From: Roseicella sp. DB1501
GTDB taxonomy: Bacteria; Pseudomonadota; Alphaproteobacteria; Acetobacterales; Acetobacteraceae
DNA: 64,000 bases
Reading direction: 5' to 3'
Assembly (NCBI RefSeq): GCF_013112485.1
Contig: NZ_JABFHG010000004.1
Span: forward strand, 62,001 to 126,000
A model generated the notes under the pieces. That model was given only the letters and a program-made list of their open reading frames with translations. It did not search any database and was not told the origin of the DNA. Each line of letters opens with the position of its first letter. Within the stretch, counting starts at the first letter, position 1. Both the position numbers and the translations under genes were made by a program. This document shows, piece after piece, positions 17,244-26,807 of the stretch.

Positions 17244-19049
17244 ATGCCCGACACCCCGCTCGACCGCATCCGCAACTTCTCCATCATCGCCCATATCGAC
17301 CACGGCAAGTCGACCCTGGCCGATCGGCTGATCCAGACCACCGGCGCGGTCACCGCGCGGGAGATGAAGGAGCAGCTGCTCGACAACATGGAGATCGAGC
17401 GCGAGCGCGGCATCACCATCAAGGCGCAGACCGTCCGGCTGAACTACCAAGCCAAGGACGGGCAGATCTACACGCTGAACCTGATGGACACGCCCGGCCA
17501 TGTGGACTTCGCCTACGAGGTCTCGCGCAGCCTGGCCGCCTGCGAGGGCAGCCTGCTGGTCGTCGACGCCTCTCAGGGCGTCGAGGCGCAGACCCTGGCC
17601 AATGTCTACCAGGCGCTGGACGCCAACCACGAGATCGTCCCCGTCCTCAACAAGGTCGACCTGCCGGCGGCCGAGCCGGAGCGGGTGAAGCAGCAGATCG
17701 AGGACGTGATCGGCCTCGACGCCTCCGAGGCGGTCGAGATCAGCGCCAAGACCGGGCTGAACATCGAGGGTGTGCTGGAGGCGATCGTCACCCGCCTGCC
17801 GGCGCCGAAGGGCGACCCGGCGGCCACCACCAAGGCGCTGCTGGTCGATAGCTGGTACGACGCCTATCTCGGCGTGGTGGTGCTGGTGCGGGTGAAGGAC
17901 GGGCATCTGCGGAAAGGCCAGAAGATCCGCATGATGTCGAACGGCGCCGCCCACACCATCGAGCAGGTCGGCGTCTTCACCCCGAAGATGGCCGCCGTCG
18001 AGAGCCTCGGGCCAGGCGAGATGGGCTATGTCACGGCCGCCATCAAGACGGTCGCCGACACCAATGTCGGCGACACCATCACCGATGACCGCCACCCCGC
18101 GGCCGAGCCACTGCCGGGCTTCAAGCCCTCCATCCCCGTCGTCTGGTGCGGCCTCTACCCGGTCGATGCCGACGACTTCGAGAAGCTGCGCGAGAGCCTC
18201 GGCAAGCTGCGGCTGAACGATTCCAGCTTCCACTACGAGGCGGAGACCTCGGCGGCGCTCGGCTTCGGCTATCGCTGCGGCTTCCTCGGCCTGCTGCATC
18301 TTGAGATCGTGCAGGAGCGGCTCTCGCGCGAGTTCGACCTCGACCTGATCGCGACCGCTCCATCCGTCGTCTACAAGCTGACCAAGACCAGCGGCGAGAA
18401 GATGGACCTGCACAACCCGGCCGACATGCCGGATGGTAGCCTGATCGAGGCAATCGAGGAGCCCTGGATCAAGGCCACCATCATGGTGCCGGACGACTAT
18501 CTCGGCGCCGTGCTGACGCTGTGCAACGAGCGCCGCGGCCAGCAGGTGGAGCTCACCTATGTCGGCAGCCGCGCCATGGCGGTCTACCGCCTGCCCCTCA
18601 ACGAGGTGGTCTTCGACTTCTACGACCGGCTGAAATCGGTCAGCCGCGGCTATGCCAGCTTCGACTACGCCATGGACGGCTACGAGCCGGGCGACCTGGT
18701 GAAGATCTCCATCCTGGTGAACAACGAGCCGGTGGACGCGCTCTCCTTCATGGCGCACCGCTCCGCCGCCGACCGGCGCGGCCGCGCCATCTGCGAGAAG
18801 CTGAAGGAGCTGATCCCCCGCCAGCTCTTCAAGATCCCGATCCAGGCGGCGATCGGCGGCCGGGTCATCGCGCGCGAGACCATCTCCGCCCTGTCCAAGG
18901 ACGTCACCGCCAAATGCTATGGCGGCGACATCACCCGCAAGCGCAAATTGTTGGAGAAGCAGAAGGAGGGCAAGAAGCGCATGCGGCAGTTCGGCAAGGT
19001 CGAGATCCCGCAAAGCGCCTTCATCGCCGCCCTCAAGATGGACGCCTGA
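17244..19049 (+). CDS. lepA: Elongation factor 4 LepA
   Basis: LepA is a ribosome-bound GTPase that back-translocates or remodels stalled ribosomes. The 601 residues match the family length. GTPase motifs are G1 [10 protein letters not shown]3 DTPGHVDF, G4 NKVDLP and G5 SAKTG, and the LepA-specific C-terminal domain ends [15 protein letters not shown] chose the ATG that starts [19 protein letters not shown], since this spacing to G1 is normal; an ATG 18 bases upstream is also in frame. Confidence 0.97.
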   Translation: MPDTPLDRIRNFSIIAHIDHGKSTLADRLIQTTGAVTAREMKEQLLDNMEIERERGITIKAQTVRLNYQAKDGQIYTLNLMDTPGHVDFAYEVSRSLAACEGSLLVVDASQGVEAQTLANVYQALDANHEIVPVLNKVDLPAAEPERVKQQIEDVIGLDASEAVEISAKTGLNIEGVLEAIVTRLPAPKGDPAATTKALLVDSWYDAYLGVVVLVRVKDGHLRKGQKIRMMSNGAAHTIEQVGVFTPKMAAVESLGPGEMGYVTAAIKTVADTNVGDTITDDRHPAAEPLPGFKPSIPVVWCGLYPVDADDFEKLRESLGKLRLNDSSFHYEAETSAALGFGYRCGFLGLLHLEIVQERLSREFDLDLIATAPSVVYKLTKTSGEKMDLHNPADMPDGSLIEAIEEPWIKATIMVPDDYLGAVLTLCNERRGQQVELTYVGSRAMAVYRLPLNEVVFDFYDRLKSVSRGYASFDYAMDGYEPGDLVKISILVNNEPVDALSFMAHRSAADRRGRAICEKLKELIPRQLFKIPIQAAIGGRVIARETISALSKDVTAKCYGGDITRKRKLLEKQKEGKKRMRQFGKVEIPQSAFIAALKMDA

Positions 19050-19059
19050 TGCTCGGCAT

Positions 19060-19262
19060 GCATTGATGTTGGCACATCAATGCCCTCAGGCGCCGGCGCT
19101 GCCTCCGGCAGCCTGGCTGCGCCACACTGGTGGCGGCGCCCATCCGGGCGCTCGGCCGGTTGCGCCGGCTGCAAGTCGGAGTTTGTTTCAAGGCCGGGGG
19201 CGCCCGCACCGGGGCAGGCCGTCATTCGGGGTGGGTCAATCAACCATTCGGGATACTAATCG
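19060..19262 (-). repeat. Dispersed two-hairpin intergenic repeat, copy B
   Basis: This is an inverted copy of the element at 8338. A perfect 10-bp stem (GCATTGATGT, loop TGGC) lies at 19060-19083, followed by the identical 22-base block at 19091-19112 with its GGCAGC-type hairpin, and a GCCGAGCGCCCG match at 19145-19156. The outer segment near 19233-19256 also resembles the ATACCAATGG...GATCC edge of copy A. It fills most of the 272-base gap between lepA and the histidine kinase gene. It encodes nothing visible. Confidence 0.7.
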
Positions 19263-19321
19263 GTCATTCATTCTCTCAATAAGCTAGGCTGCCGGCGGGC
19301 TCGCTTCGGGGTCCGCGGGAT

Positions 19322-21997
19322 ATGGATCAGCCAGCAAGCGACGAGATGCCATCCCGAATCGACCTCCGCCGCGCGAGGATCCTGAGCGTCGCCGTCCTCC
19401 TCGCGGGCTTCGCGCTCGCCACGGTCGTGGTGGCGATGCTGCTGGAGGCACGCGAGGAGAGCTGGAACCGCGCGATCCTGACCGCCCGCAATGCCAGCCG
19501 GGCCGTGGCCTCGGACCTGGCGCGGACGATCCAGGGTTTCGACCTGCAACTGCTGGCGGCCGCCGAGGCCGGCGATGAAACCGGCACCGCCCTGCGGGTC
19601 GGGCCGGCCTGCCCCGAGGCGGCCGCGACCTGCCTCCCGGCGCCCGGCCAGATCCTGCTGCTCGATGCCGATTCGCCGCCGGGCTGGGCCGCCGGCATCC
19701 TGGGCGAGGAAGCCCTCCGCTTCCATCGCGCCCATGCCGATGGCGACCTGCATATCGGCCGCCCCGGCCGCGGCCGGCCCGGGAATGGAAGGGGCGATGG
19801 CTGGGTCGTGCCGCTCAGCCGCGCCGTCGGCCAGCCCGACGGCACCATCCGCGGCGTCCTCGTGATCACGCTGCCGCTCGCCACGCTGCGGCCGCTGCTG
19901 GAGCGGATGGAGCTCGGCCTGAAGGGCGCGCTCACCCTGCTGCGCGAGGACGGCGCCGTCATCCTGCGCCTGCCCGAGGGAGCGCCCGCGGCGGGGGAGC
20001 CCGCCGGGTCCTGGCGCGAGGTGCCGCGCGAGATGCTGGCGGCGGCCAGCGGCGATGACGAGTTCGTCGGTTTCGCCCGGCGCGACGGGGTGGAGCGGCT
20101 GCAGGTGCTGTCCCGGATCGAGGGCACGCCGCTGCTGCTGATGGCGACGGTCGCCACGGCGGCGATCGACGCCCCCTGGCGGCGGCAGGCCTGGATCACC
20201 GGCGGCGCGACCCTGCTGCTGATGCTCTGCCTCGCCGCCGCGACGGCCATGATGCAGCGCGACTTCGGCCGCCGCCGCATGGCCGAGGCCGCCGCCCGCA
20301 ATGCCGCGACCACCGCGGCCGTGGCCCGCGACGTCGCGATGCGGGCGCAGGCCCTGGCCGAGGAGCGGCGGGAGATGGCCGAGCGCGCCCAGGCCCTGGA
20401 GGAGGAGAACCGCCAGCTCGCCGAGGCGCGTGCCCAGGCCGCCGACCGGCTGGCGCGGCAGCGCTCGGAGATCCTGGCGGTGATGGCGCATGAGATCCGC
20501 ACGCCGCTCACCGGCGTCATCGGCTTCGCCGAGTTGCTGGCGACGGCGGATCTGCCGGCGGAATCGCATGGCCATGCCGAGACCGTGCTGCACAGCGGCA
20601 AGGTGCTGCTGGCCGTGGTCAACGACCTGCTCGACCTCGCCAAGCTGGAGGCGGGCAAGATCAGCATCGAGAGCGTCGCCTTCTCGCCGCCCGAGCTGCT
20701 GCGGCAGTCCCTCGACCTGGCGTGGCCGCTCGCTGGCCGGAAGGGGCTGCGCATGGCGCTGGACCTGGCGCCGGACCTGCCCAAGCGGGCCAGCGGCGAT
20801 CCCATCCGGCTGCGCCAGGTCATCGACAACCTGATCGGCAATGCGGTGAAATTCACCGAGGCGGGCGGCATCACCCTGCGCGCCATGAGCCGCGCCGGCG
20901 TTGCGCCAGGTGGCACCGGGTCGGCCGAGACGCTGCTGCGCATCGAGGTCATCGACACCGGCATCGGCATCGCGCCCGAGGCGGTGCCGCGCCTCTTCAC
21001 CATGTTCGAGCAGGCCGAGGCCGGGCCCGCCCGGCGCTTCGGCGGCACCGGGCTCGGCCTCGCCATCTGCCGCCGGCTGCTCGAGGCGATGCAGGGCCGG
21101 ATCGGCGTCGAGAGCGTGCCCGGCCAGGGCAGCCGCTTCTGGTTCGAGGTGCCGCTCGCCCTGGCGGAGGGCGTCCCGCAGGCGGAGGCGCCCGGCCTGG
21201 CCGGGCCGCCGGTCCCGACCGCGCCGCGCCGGGTGCTGGTGGTGGACGATGTCGAGGCCAACCGGATCCTCGTGCGGACGCATCTCGAGCGGGCGGGGCA
21301 TGCGGTGACGCTGGCCGCGGATGGCAGCGGCGCGGTCGATGCCGCGGCGCGGCAGCGCTTCGACCTGATCCTGCTCGACGTCCACATGCCGGTCATGGAC
21401 GGGCCGGAGGCGGCACGGCGCATCCGCGCCGGCGGCCCGAATGCAGCGACGCCGATCATGGCGCTGACCGCCGATGTCTCCGGCGCCCAGCGCACGCGGC
21501 TGGAGGAGGCGGGGATGAATGCGGCCCTGACCAAGCCGGCATCGCCGGCAGCCCTGCTGGCCGCGGTCGCCGGCTGCCCCATCTCGGCGCCGCCGGACGA
21601 CGGCACGCCCGTCCTCGACCCGGAGATCATCGCCGAGATCGACCGGCTGCTCGGCCGCCCCGAGCGCGACGCCATGCTTAGCCAGAGCCTCGCCGAGGCG
21701 ACGGAGCAGCTCGGCCGCTGCGGCGGCCTGCTCTCGAGCCCGGCCGAGCTGCGCTTCCTCGCGCATCGGCTGGCCGGCGGCCTGCTCTCGGTCGGCGCCA
21801 TGGCCGCCGGGCGGGCGGCGCAGAAGCTCGAACGGGCGGCCGCAACGGCAAGCGGCCGAGCCGGAGCTGCGCGGCCTCATCGCCACCCTCGACGCGGCCG
21901 TGGCGGCGCTGCGGCTGGCTGTGCCGTCGTGACCCGCTGCGGGCCGCGGAAATTGATTTCGCTCCTATTGCGCGTGAATAGGAGATTGCCGGCTTGA
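19322..21997 (+). CDS. Hybrid sensor histidine kinase with REC and Hpt domains; 3' end probably frameshifted
   Basis: This membrane sensor has TM1 at about residues 20-42, a periplasmic sensor region to about 285, TM2 near 291-311 and a coiled coil to about 380. The HisKA phospho-His is H390 (VMAHEIRTPL). Next come an ATPase domain (DNLIGNAVKF, DTGIGI, GGTGLGLAI), a receiver domain with phospho-Asp in LILLDVHMPVMDG, and an Hpt-like domain with AHRLAGG. The last 50 residues in frame are Arg/Gly/Pro-rich and unlike an Hpt end. The +1 frame, entered at about 21840-21865, reads EPELRGLIATLDAAVAAL and stops at 21932, so an extra base is likely. No response-regulator gene is adjacent. Confidence 0.88.
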   Translation: MDQPASDEMPSRIDLRRARILSVAVLLAGFALATVVVAMLLEAREESWNRAILTARNASRAVASDLARTIQGFDLQLLAAAEAGDETGTALRVGPACPEAAATCLPAPGQILLLDADSPPGWAAGILGEEALRFHRAHADGDLHIGRPGRGRPGNGRGDGWVVPLSRAVGQPDGTIRGVLVITLPLATLRPLLERMELGLKGALTLLREDGAVILRLPEGAPAAGEPAGSWREVPREMLAAASGDDEFVGFARRDGVERLQVLSRIEGTPLLLMATVATAAIDAPWRRQAWITGGATLLLMLCLAAATAMMQRDFGRRRMAEAAARNAATTAAVARDVAMRAQALAEERREMAERAQALEEENRQLAEARAQAADRLARQRSEILAVMAHEIRTPLTGVIGFAELLATADLPAESHGHAETVLHSGKVLLAVVNDLLDLAKLEAGKISIESVAFSPPELLRQSLDLAWPLAGRKGLRMALDLAPDLPKRASGDPIRLRQVIDNLIGNAVKFTEAGGITLRAMSRAGVAPGGTGSAETLLRIEVIDTGIGIAPEAVPRLFTMFEQAEAGPARRFGGTGLGLAICRRLLEAMQGRIGVESVPGQGSRFWFEVPLALAEGVPQAEAPGLAGPPVPTAPRRVLVVDDVEANRILVRTHLERAGHAVTLAADGSGAVDAAARQRFDLILLDVHMPVMDGPEAARRIRAGGPNAATPIMALTADVSGAQRTRLEEAGMNAALTKPASPAALLAAVAGCPISAPPDDGTPVLDPEIIAEIDRLLGRPERDAMLSQSLAEATEQLGRCGGLLSSPAELRFLAHRLAGGLLSVGAMAAGRAAQKLERAAATASGRAGAARPHRHPRRGRGGAAAGCAVVTRCGPRKLISLLLRVNRRLPA

Positions 21998-22071
21998 CAT
22001 CAGGTGGTGCCAGGGCGACCTGCGCGCCACCCGCGTCCCGCCCGGCCGCGTCCGCAGGAGGTCCTGTTCGC

Positions 22072-23058
22072 ATGTCCCGTCTCGCCCGGCGCGCCCTGCT
22101 CGCGCTCGCCGCCCTCGTCCCGCTCGGCCTTGCCCATCCCGCCGCGGCGGAAACCTTCCCGAGCCGGACGATCACCGTGATCGTGCCCTTCGCGGCGGGC
22201 GGGCCGACGGACACCGTCACCCGCCTCGTCGCCGAATCCATGAGCCGCGACCTCGGCCAGACCGTGGTGGTGGAGAATGCCGGCGGCGCCGGCGGCACCA
22301 TCGGCGCCCAGCGCGTCGCCCAGGCGAGGCCGGACGGCTACACCCTGCTGCTGCACCATATCGGCATGGCGACCACCCCGACCCTGTATCGCCGCTTGGC
22401 CTATGACCCGGTCGGCGGCTTCGAGACGGTCGGGCTGGTCACCGAGGTGCCGATGACCCTGATCGCCAGGAAGGACTTCCCGGCGACCACCCTCGCCGAG
22501 GCGGTCGCCGTCATCCGCCGGGACCGGGAGAAGCTCAACTACGCCAATGCCGGCATCGGCGCCGCCAGCCATCTCTGCGGCCTGCTGCTGATGAAGGCGG
22601 TGGACGCGCCGATGACCACCGTGCCCTTCCGCGGCACCGGCCCGGCGATGCAGGAGGTGCTCTCCGGCCGCATCGACCTGATGTGCGACCAGACCACCAA
22701 CACCACCGAGCAGATCAATGCCGGCGCGGTGAAGGTCTTCGCGGTGACGACGCCCGAGCGCCTGCCGGCCCTGCCCAACGTGCCGACCAGCGCCGAGGCC
22801 GGCCTGGCCGAATTCCAGGTGAGCATCTGGCATGGGCTCTACGCTCCGAAGGGCACCCCGGCCGAGGTGACGGCGCGCCTGTCCCAGTCGCTGCAGACCG
22901 CGCTGCGTGACCCGAAGCTCATCGCCCGCTTCGCCGAGCTCGGCACCACGCCGGTGGCGCAGGAGATGGCGACGCCGGAGGCGCACCGGAAATTCTGGCT
23001 CGCCGACATCGCCAAGTGGAAGCCGATCATCCAGGCGGCCGGGCAGTACGCCGACTGA
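22072..23058 (+). CDS. Bug family tripartite tricarboxylate transporter substrate-binding protein
   Basis: This is a 328-residue periplasmic binding protein with a clean signal peptide (MSRLARRALLALAALVP...PAAA). The family opening TITVIVPFAAGGPTDTVTRL and the GGTIGAQRVAQARPDGYTLL stretch are diagnostic of Bug/TctC proteins, which bind carboxylates or other small organic ligands. No tctA or tctB membrane gene is nearby, which is usual for orphan Bug proteins. A CAGGAGG site precedes the ATG at 22072; the frame is open further upstream but with no good start. Confidence 0.92.
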   Translation: MSRLARRALLALAALVPLGLAHPAAAETFPSRTITVIVPFAAGGPTDTVTRLVAESMSRDLGQTVVVENAGGAGGTIGAQRVAQARPDGYTLLLHHIGMATTPTLYRRLAYDPVGGFETVGLVTEVPMTLIARKDFPATTLAEAVAVIRRDREKLNYANAGIGAASHLCGLLLMKAVDAPMTTVPFRGTGPAMQEVLSGRIDLMCDQTTNTTEQINAGAVKVFAVTTPERLPALPNVPTSAEAGLAEFQVSIWHGLYAPKGTPAEVTARLSQSLQTALRDPKLIARFAELGTTPVAQEMATPEAHRKFWLADIAKWKPIIQAAGQYAD

Positions 23059-23108
23059 CGGGACCACTGCGGCCGCGCCGCTTTACGGCCGGCCGGGGCG
23101 CATGCGAA

Positions 23109-23134
23109 CCTCCCCGGCAACGACCCCGGGGAGG
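23109..23134 (+). terminator. Stem-loop after the Bug gene
   Basis: A 9-bp inverted repeat (CCTCCCCGG, 8-base loop, CCGGGGAGG) begins about 50 bases after the stop. The rest of the 226-base gap to the VOC gene shows no other structure. There is no T-run. Confidence 0.4.
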
Positions 23135-23284
23135 GGATGATGCTGGATCGCCGCCGCCAGGGGAGCGCGCGCCGGGTCGCGCGCCGTCCGGCCGGTCCTC
23201 CTTCCGTCCCGCCGGGGGCCCCATGCGCCTGGATGGGCGGGCTGCCGCGCGCCGCCCGCAGCCCCTGACGGAGGACCGCAAGCG

Positions 23285-24169
23285 ATGGACGGCATGAGCA
23301 AGCTCGAATGCCCCTGGAACCGGGCGGCGGAATCGCTCGGCAATTCAGTGGAATTGCAGCACGTGAACCTGCGCGTGCCGGACCAGCGCCTCTCGACCGC
23401 CTTCTACATCTCCGCCCTCGGCCTGACGCGCGACCCCTTCCTGCTGACCGGGGTCGAGAACATGTGGGCCAATGCCGGGGTCAGCCAGTTCCACCTGCCG
23501 CATGGCCAGGCGCAGGTGCTGCGCGGCACGATCGGGCTGGTGCTGCCGGACCGCGCCCAGCTCCTGCACCGGCTGCAGACGGCGCGCCGCTGGCTCGACG
23601 GCACGCGCTACGGCTTCGAGGAGCAGGCGGACCACATCGCCGTCACCTGCCCCTGGGGCAACCGCTTCCGCTGCCACGCCCCGGATGCCGAGCGCTTCGG
23701 CCGCATCCGGCTCGGCATCCCCTATGTCGAGTTCGACGTGGCGCCCGGCGCCCTCGATGGCATCGTCCGGTTCTACCGCGAGATCGTGCAGGCGCCGGCG
23801 CGGATCGAGGACGGGGTGGCGAAGGCGCTGGTCGCGCCCGGCCAGTACCTCACCTTCCGCGAGACCGACCGGCCGCAGCCCGCCTATGACGGCCACCATA
23901 TCCAGCTCGCCTTCGTCGATTTCGGCGGGGTGCATGCCCGGCTGTCCGAGCGCGGCCTGATCAGCCAGGAGGACAGCCAGTTCCAGTACCGCTTCATCCG
24001 CCTCGTCGATCCGGACAACGGCCGGCTGCTCTTCGAGGTGGAGCACGAATGCCGCTCCATGACCCATCCGCTCTTCATGCGGCGGCTGGTCAACCGCAAC
24101 CCGGCGGTGACCAACCAGCTCTACGCGCCGGGCGCCGAGGAACTGGCCTGGGCGATGCCGCCCGAGTGA
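23285..24169 (+). CDS. VOC (glyoxalase/dioxygenase) superfamily protein
   Basis: This is a 294-residue protein with two vicinal-oxygen-chelate modules. The first starts at ELQHVNLRVPDQRLSTAFYISALGLT and carries an early His. The second runs from about residue 145 (GIPYVEFDVAPGALDGIVRFYREIV) to a terminal Glu in GRLLFEVEHE. Such proteins include extradiol dioxygenases and glyoxalase-like enzymes; the substrate is unknown. A second in-frame ATG lies three codons downstream. It follows the Bug gene on the same strand but with a 226-base gap and a hairpin, so it is probably a separate unit. Confidence 0.78.
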   Translation: MDGMSKLECPWNRAAESLGNSVELQHVNLRVPDQRLSTAFYISALGLTRDPFLLTGVENMWANAGVSQFHLPHGQAQVLRGTIGLVLPDRAQLLHRLQTARRWLDGTRYGFEEQADHIAVTCPWGNRFRCHAPDAERFGRIRLGIPYVEFDVAPGALDGIVRFYREIVQAPARIEDGVAKALVAPGQYLTFRETDRPQPAYDGHHIQLAFVDFGGVHARLSERGLISQEDSQFQYRFIRLVDPDNGRLLFEVEHECRSMTHPLFMRRLVNRNPAVTNQLYAPGAEELAWAMPPE

Positions 24170-24327
24170 GGCTAGGGGGTGAGGCGGGGGGCTGGATGCC
24201 ACATCGCCGGCCCCGCCTCACGCGCCCGCGCTTCACACCTCCGCACGCCCCGACGCCGCGGCTGGTCTTGCCGGCCCGGCATCCTGTACTCGTTCGGCTT
24301 CTTGAAGGTGGAACAGGGAAAGGCCGG

Positions 24328-24510
24328 ATGCTCGCAGTCGTGTGCCAATACATCGTGCTGACCGGCGTGGTCTGCAGCGCCCCCATGCGGGAGGCCGAGG
24401 CCGCCGCGCTGGCCCAGGACCTGCGGCAGCAGAACAAGTCCGAGGTCGAGATCGTCAAGCAGAACAGCCCGAAATGGATCGAGGCCCTGGTCAACGGCCC
24501 CAAGAAATAG
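24328..24510 (+). CDS. Small hypothetical protein (60 aa)
   Basis: This short frame starts MLAVVCQYIVLTGVVCSAPM, a possible membrane or secretion segment, followed by an acidic/amphipathic helix (EAEAAALAQDLRQQNKSEVE). Codon use looks normal for the genome. The gene is convergent with the DUF1194 gene, 14 bases away, and a GGAACAGGGAAAGG purine run lies upstream of the ATG. I do not recognise a family; it could be a spurious frame. Confidence 0.5.
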   Translation: MLAVVCQYIVLTGVVCSAPMREAEAAALAQDLRQQNKSEVEIVKQNSPKWIEALVNGPKK

Positions 24511-24524
24511 CCGCAACCGGACCG

Positions 24525-25295
24525 TCAGATCACGACCGGCCCAGGCAGGCCGGCCACCTCGCGGATCAGCTTGCGCTTGACCGCATTGCCGAAGCTCTGG
24601 AAATCCTCGGCGACGACGACGAAGGCGCCGGGCCCGCCGATCACGCTATCGCGGTAGTAGTCGTCGAGCGGGATGGGCGGCATGCGGCCGAAGGTCGGGC
24701 GGTCGTTGACGATGGGCAGGCCGTTGATCGTCACGCCCTCGGCCACCAGCCGGTCGCGCGCCGGCTCGACCGGCCCGCCGCTGTTGTTCACCCCGTCGCC
24801 CGAGACGTCGATCACCCGCCGCGTGCCGTCGAAGGGCGCCTGCTGCAGCGTGGTGCGGGAGAAGTCGAGCCCGCTTGAGATCGAGGTCCAGGAGAGCGAG
24901 GCGCGCGGCGCCTCGGCCAGCCTCTCCGACCAGGCCTGCGCCTCCGCCATGCCGGAGATCCGCATCCAGGGCAGCACCAGCCGCTGGTACTCGGCGCCGG
25001 CCCATTCGACATAGGCCACGCCGATGGCGCCGATCATGCCGCCGCGGATCGCCTCCACCACCTGCGGGTCGGAGACCGCGGCGCGGTAGCCTTCCCGCTG
25101 CAGCCGTGCCTCGTCGTCATCGACCGAGCGGGAGACATCGACCGCCAGCACCAGCAGGACATCCACAGGCTCGCCATCGGCCCGGGCCGGGCGCGGCCGC
25201 AGCATCGGAGCCGAGGTCAGCGCGGCGGCTCCGACCGCCAGCAGGGAGCGACGGTGCATGGGCCGCGGCCTCCATTCGTGACGCGAATGCGTCAT
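24525..25295 (-). CDS. DUF1194 domain-containing exported protein (VWA-like)
   Basis: This 256-residue protein has an N-terminal Tat-like or Sec leader (HRRSLLAVGAAALTSAP) and a von Willebrand A-like core. The metal-site pattern DVSRS (in LAVDVSRSVDDDEARLQREGY) and SGDGVNN match DUF1194, a family of unknown function common in alphaproteobacteria. The start may be the second Met (MHRRSLL at 25259), which gives a tighter leader. It is monocistronic. Confidence 0.85.
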   Translation of the reverse strand: MTHSRHEWRPRPMHRRSLLAVGAAALTSAPMLRPRPARADGEPVDVLLVLAVDVSRSVDDDEARLQREGYRAAVSDPQVVEAIRGGMIGAIGVAYVEWAGAEYQRLVLPWMRISGMAEAQAWSERLAEAPRASLSWTSISSGLDFSRTTLQQAPFDGTRRVIDVSGDGVNNSGGPVEPARDRLVAEGVTINGLPIVNDRPTFGRMPPIPLDDYYRDSVIGGPGAFVVVAEDFQSFGNAVKRKLIREVAGLPGPVVI

Positions 25296-25438
25296 GGAAG
25301 CGCCCGGCGGCCACCGAGTTCAACAGGGAACCTCATGACGCGCAGAGATGATCGCGCCGGGGACCGGAGATTGTAGGCCAGGGTCTTGCACAACCCATGG
25401 CCGCGACCATGGCATCCGGGGCGGCCCCCCGCCTGCTC

Positions 25439-26608
25439 CTACAGGGCGGAGCGCACCACCTCCGCCACCCGCCCGACATCCGCCTCGGACAGGTAGGGAT
25501 GCATCGGCAGCGACAGGCAACGGGTGCAGAGATCCTCGCTGACCGGCAGGGGCGGCGCGCCGGCCTCGATCCCGCGGGCATGCGCCGCGGCATAGGCGGG
25601 CTGGCGGTGCAGCGGCTTCGGGTAATAGATGGCCGAGGGCAGGCCAGCCGCCTGCATCGCCGCCTGCACCCGGCTGCGCTGCGCCGTGTCCTGCAACAGG
25701 ATGGTGTAGATGCCCCAGGCGCTCTCGGCTCCCTCCGGCACCCGCGGCACCGTCACCTGGTTGCCCAGCGCCGCCCCGTACCAGCCCGCTGCCTGCCGCC
25801 GCGCCGCCAGCTCGCCCTCGAGCAGCGGCATCTTGGCCAGCAGGATGGCCGCCTGGATGGAATCCAACCGGCCGTTCATGCCGGTGCGCAGCACCTCGTA
25901 GCGCGACTTGCCCTCGCCATGGGTGCGGAGCGAGCGGTAGAGTTCGGCGCGGTCGGCATCGTCAGTCAGAATGGCGCCGCCATCGCCGTAGCAGCCGAGC
26001 GTCTTGGTCGGATAGAAGCTGAGCGCCGTGGCATCGGCCTGGGTGCCGAGGCGCCGGCCGCCGAGGGCGCCGCCGAAGGCCTGCGCCGCGTCGTCGAGCG
26101 CGAACATGCCGTGCTCGGCGCAGAGCGCCCGGATCGCCGGCCAGTCCGCCGGCAGCCCGTAGAGATCGACGCCGATCACCGCGCGCGGCCGCAGCCGCCG
26201 CTCATGCGCCACCATCGCCAGGCGGCGGCGGAGATCGGCGAGGTCGATGTTGAAGCTGCCCGGCTCGACATCGACGAAGACCGGCGTCGCCCCGAGCGCC
26301 AGCGGCACCTCGGCCGTCGCGGTATAGGTGAAGGCCGGCAGGAAGACCGCATCGCCCGGCCCGATGCCCTCCGCCATCATGGCGATCTGCAGCGCATCGG
26401 TGCCGGAGGAGACGCCGACGGCATGCTTCGCGCCGCTGAACCCGGCCAGCTGCGCCTCGATGGCATCCACCTCGGGGCCCTGGATGAAGCGGCCATGCTC
26501 GAGGATGCGGGCAATGCCGGCATCGATCTCGGCCCGGATCAGCGCCTGCTGCGCCTTCATGTCGAAGAAGGCGATGGGGCGGGTCTCGGGATGGTTCGTG
26601 CTGCTCAT
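25439..26608 (-). CDS. DegT/DnrJ/EryC1/StrS family aminotransferase
   Basis: This is a 389-residue PLP-dependent sugar aminotransferase. The PLP-binding Lys lies in SFYPTKTLGCYGDGGAI, preceded by the DDAAQAFGG motif. The N-terminal IAFFDMKAQQALIRAEIDAGI and the GVSSGTDALQIAM phosphate pocket are typical. Such enzymes aminate keto-sugar nucleotides for surface glycans. It is separated from the exopolysaccharide operon by the PhnD-like gene, on the same strand, and may contribute to that pathway. Confidence 0.9.
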   Translation of the reverse strand: MSSTNHPETRPIAFFDMKAQQALIRAEIDAGIARILEHGRFIQGPEVDAIEAQLAGFSGAKHAVGVSSGTDALQIAMMAEGIGPGDAVFLPAFTYTATAEVPLALGATPVFVDVEPGSFNIDLADLRRRLAMVAHERRLRPRAVIGVDLYGLPADWPAIRALCAEHGMFALDDAAQAFGGALGGRRLGTQADATALSFYPTKTLGCYGDGGAILTDDADRAELYRSLRTHGEGKSRYEVLRTGMNGRLDSIQAAILLAKMPLLEGELAARRQAAGWYGAALGNQVTVPRVPEGAESAWGIYTILLQDTAQRSRVQAAMQAAGLPSAIYYPKPLHRQPAYAAAHARGIEAGAPPLPVSEDLCTRCLSLPMHPYLSEADVGRVAEVVRSAL

Positions 26609-26807
26609 GCGCGGTCTCGTTCCAGCGCGAGGACGGGACGCGGATCGACGGTCGCCATCCGGTCGCGGATCCGCCGGGCATCGGCCCGGACGGGGCGCAG
26701 GGGGGCTCGCGGACCGGCCCTGCCGCGCCTGCTCTAGACCCGGGCGAAGGCCGGCGCAAAATCAAGGCGCGTGTCGCGGTGCAACACCCGCCCGCGGGGG
26801 CTGCCGC

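Noticed and set aside
25290-25438. Inverted motif around GACGC/GCGTC upstream of the DUF1194 gene
   Set aside because: The stem is only 5 bp and such motifs are frequent by chance in GC-rich DNA.
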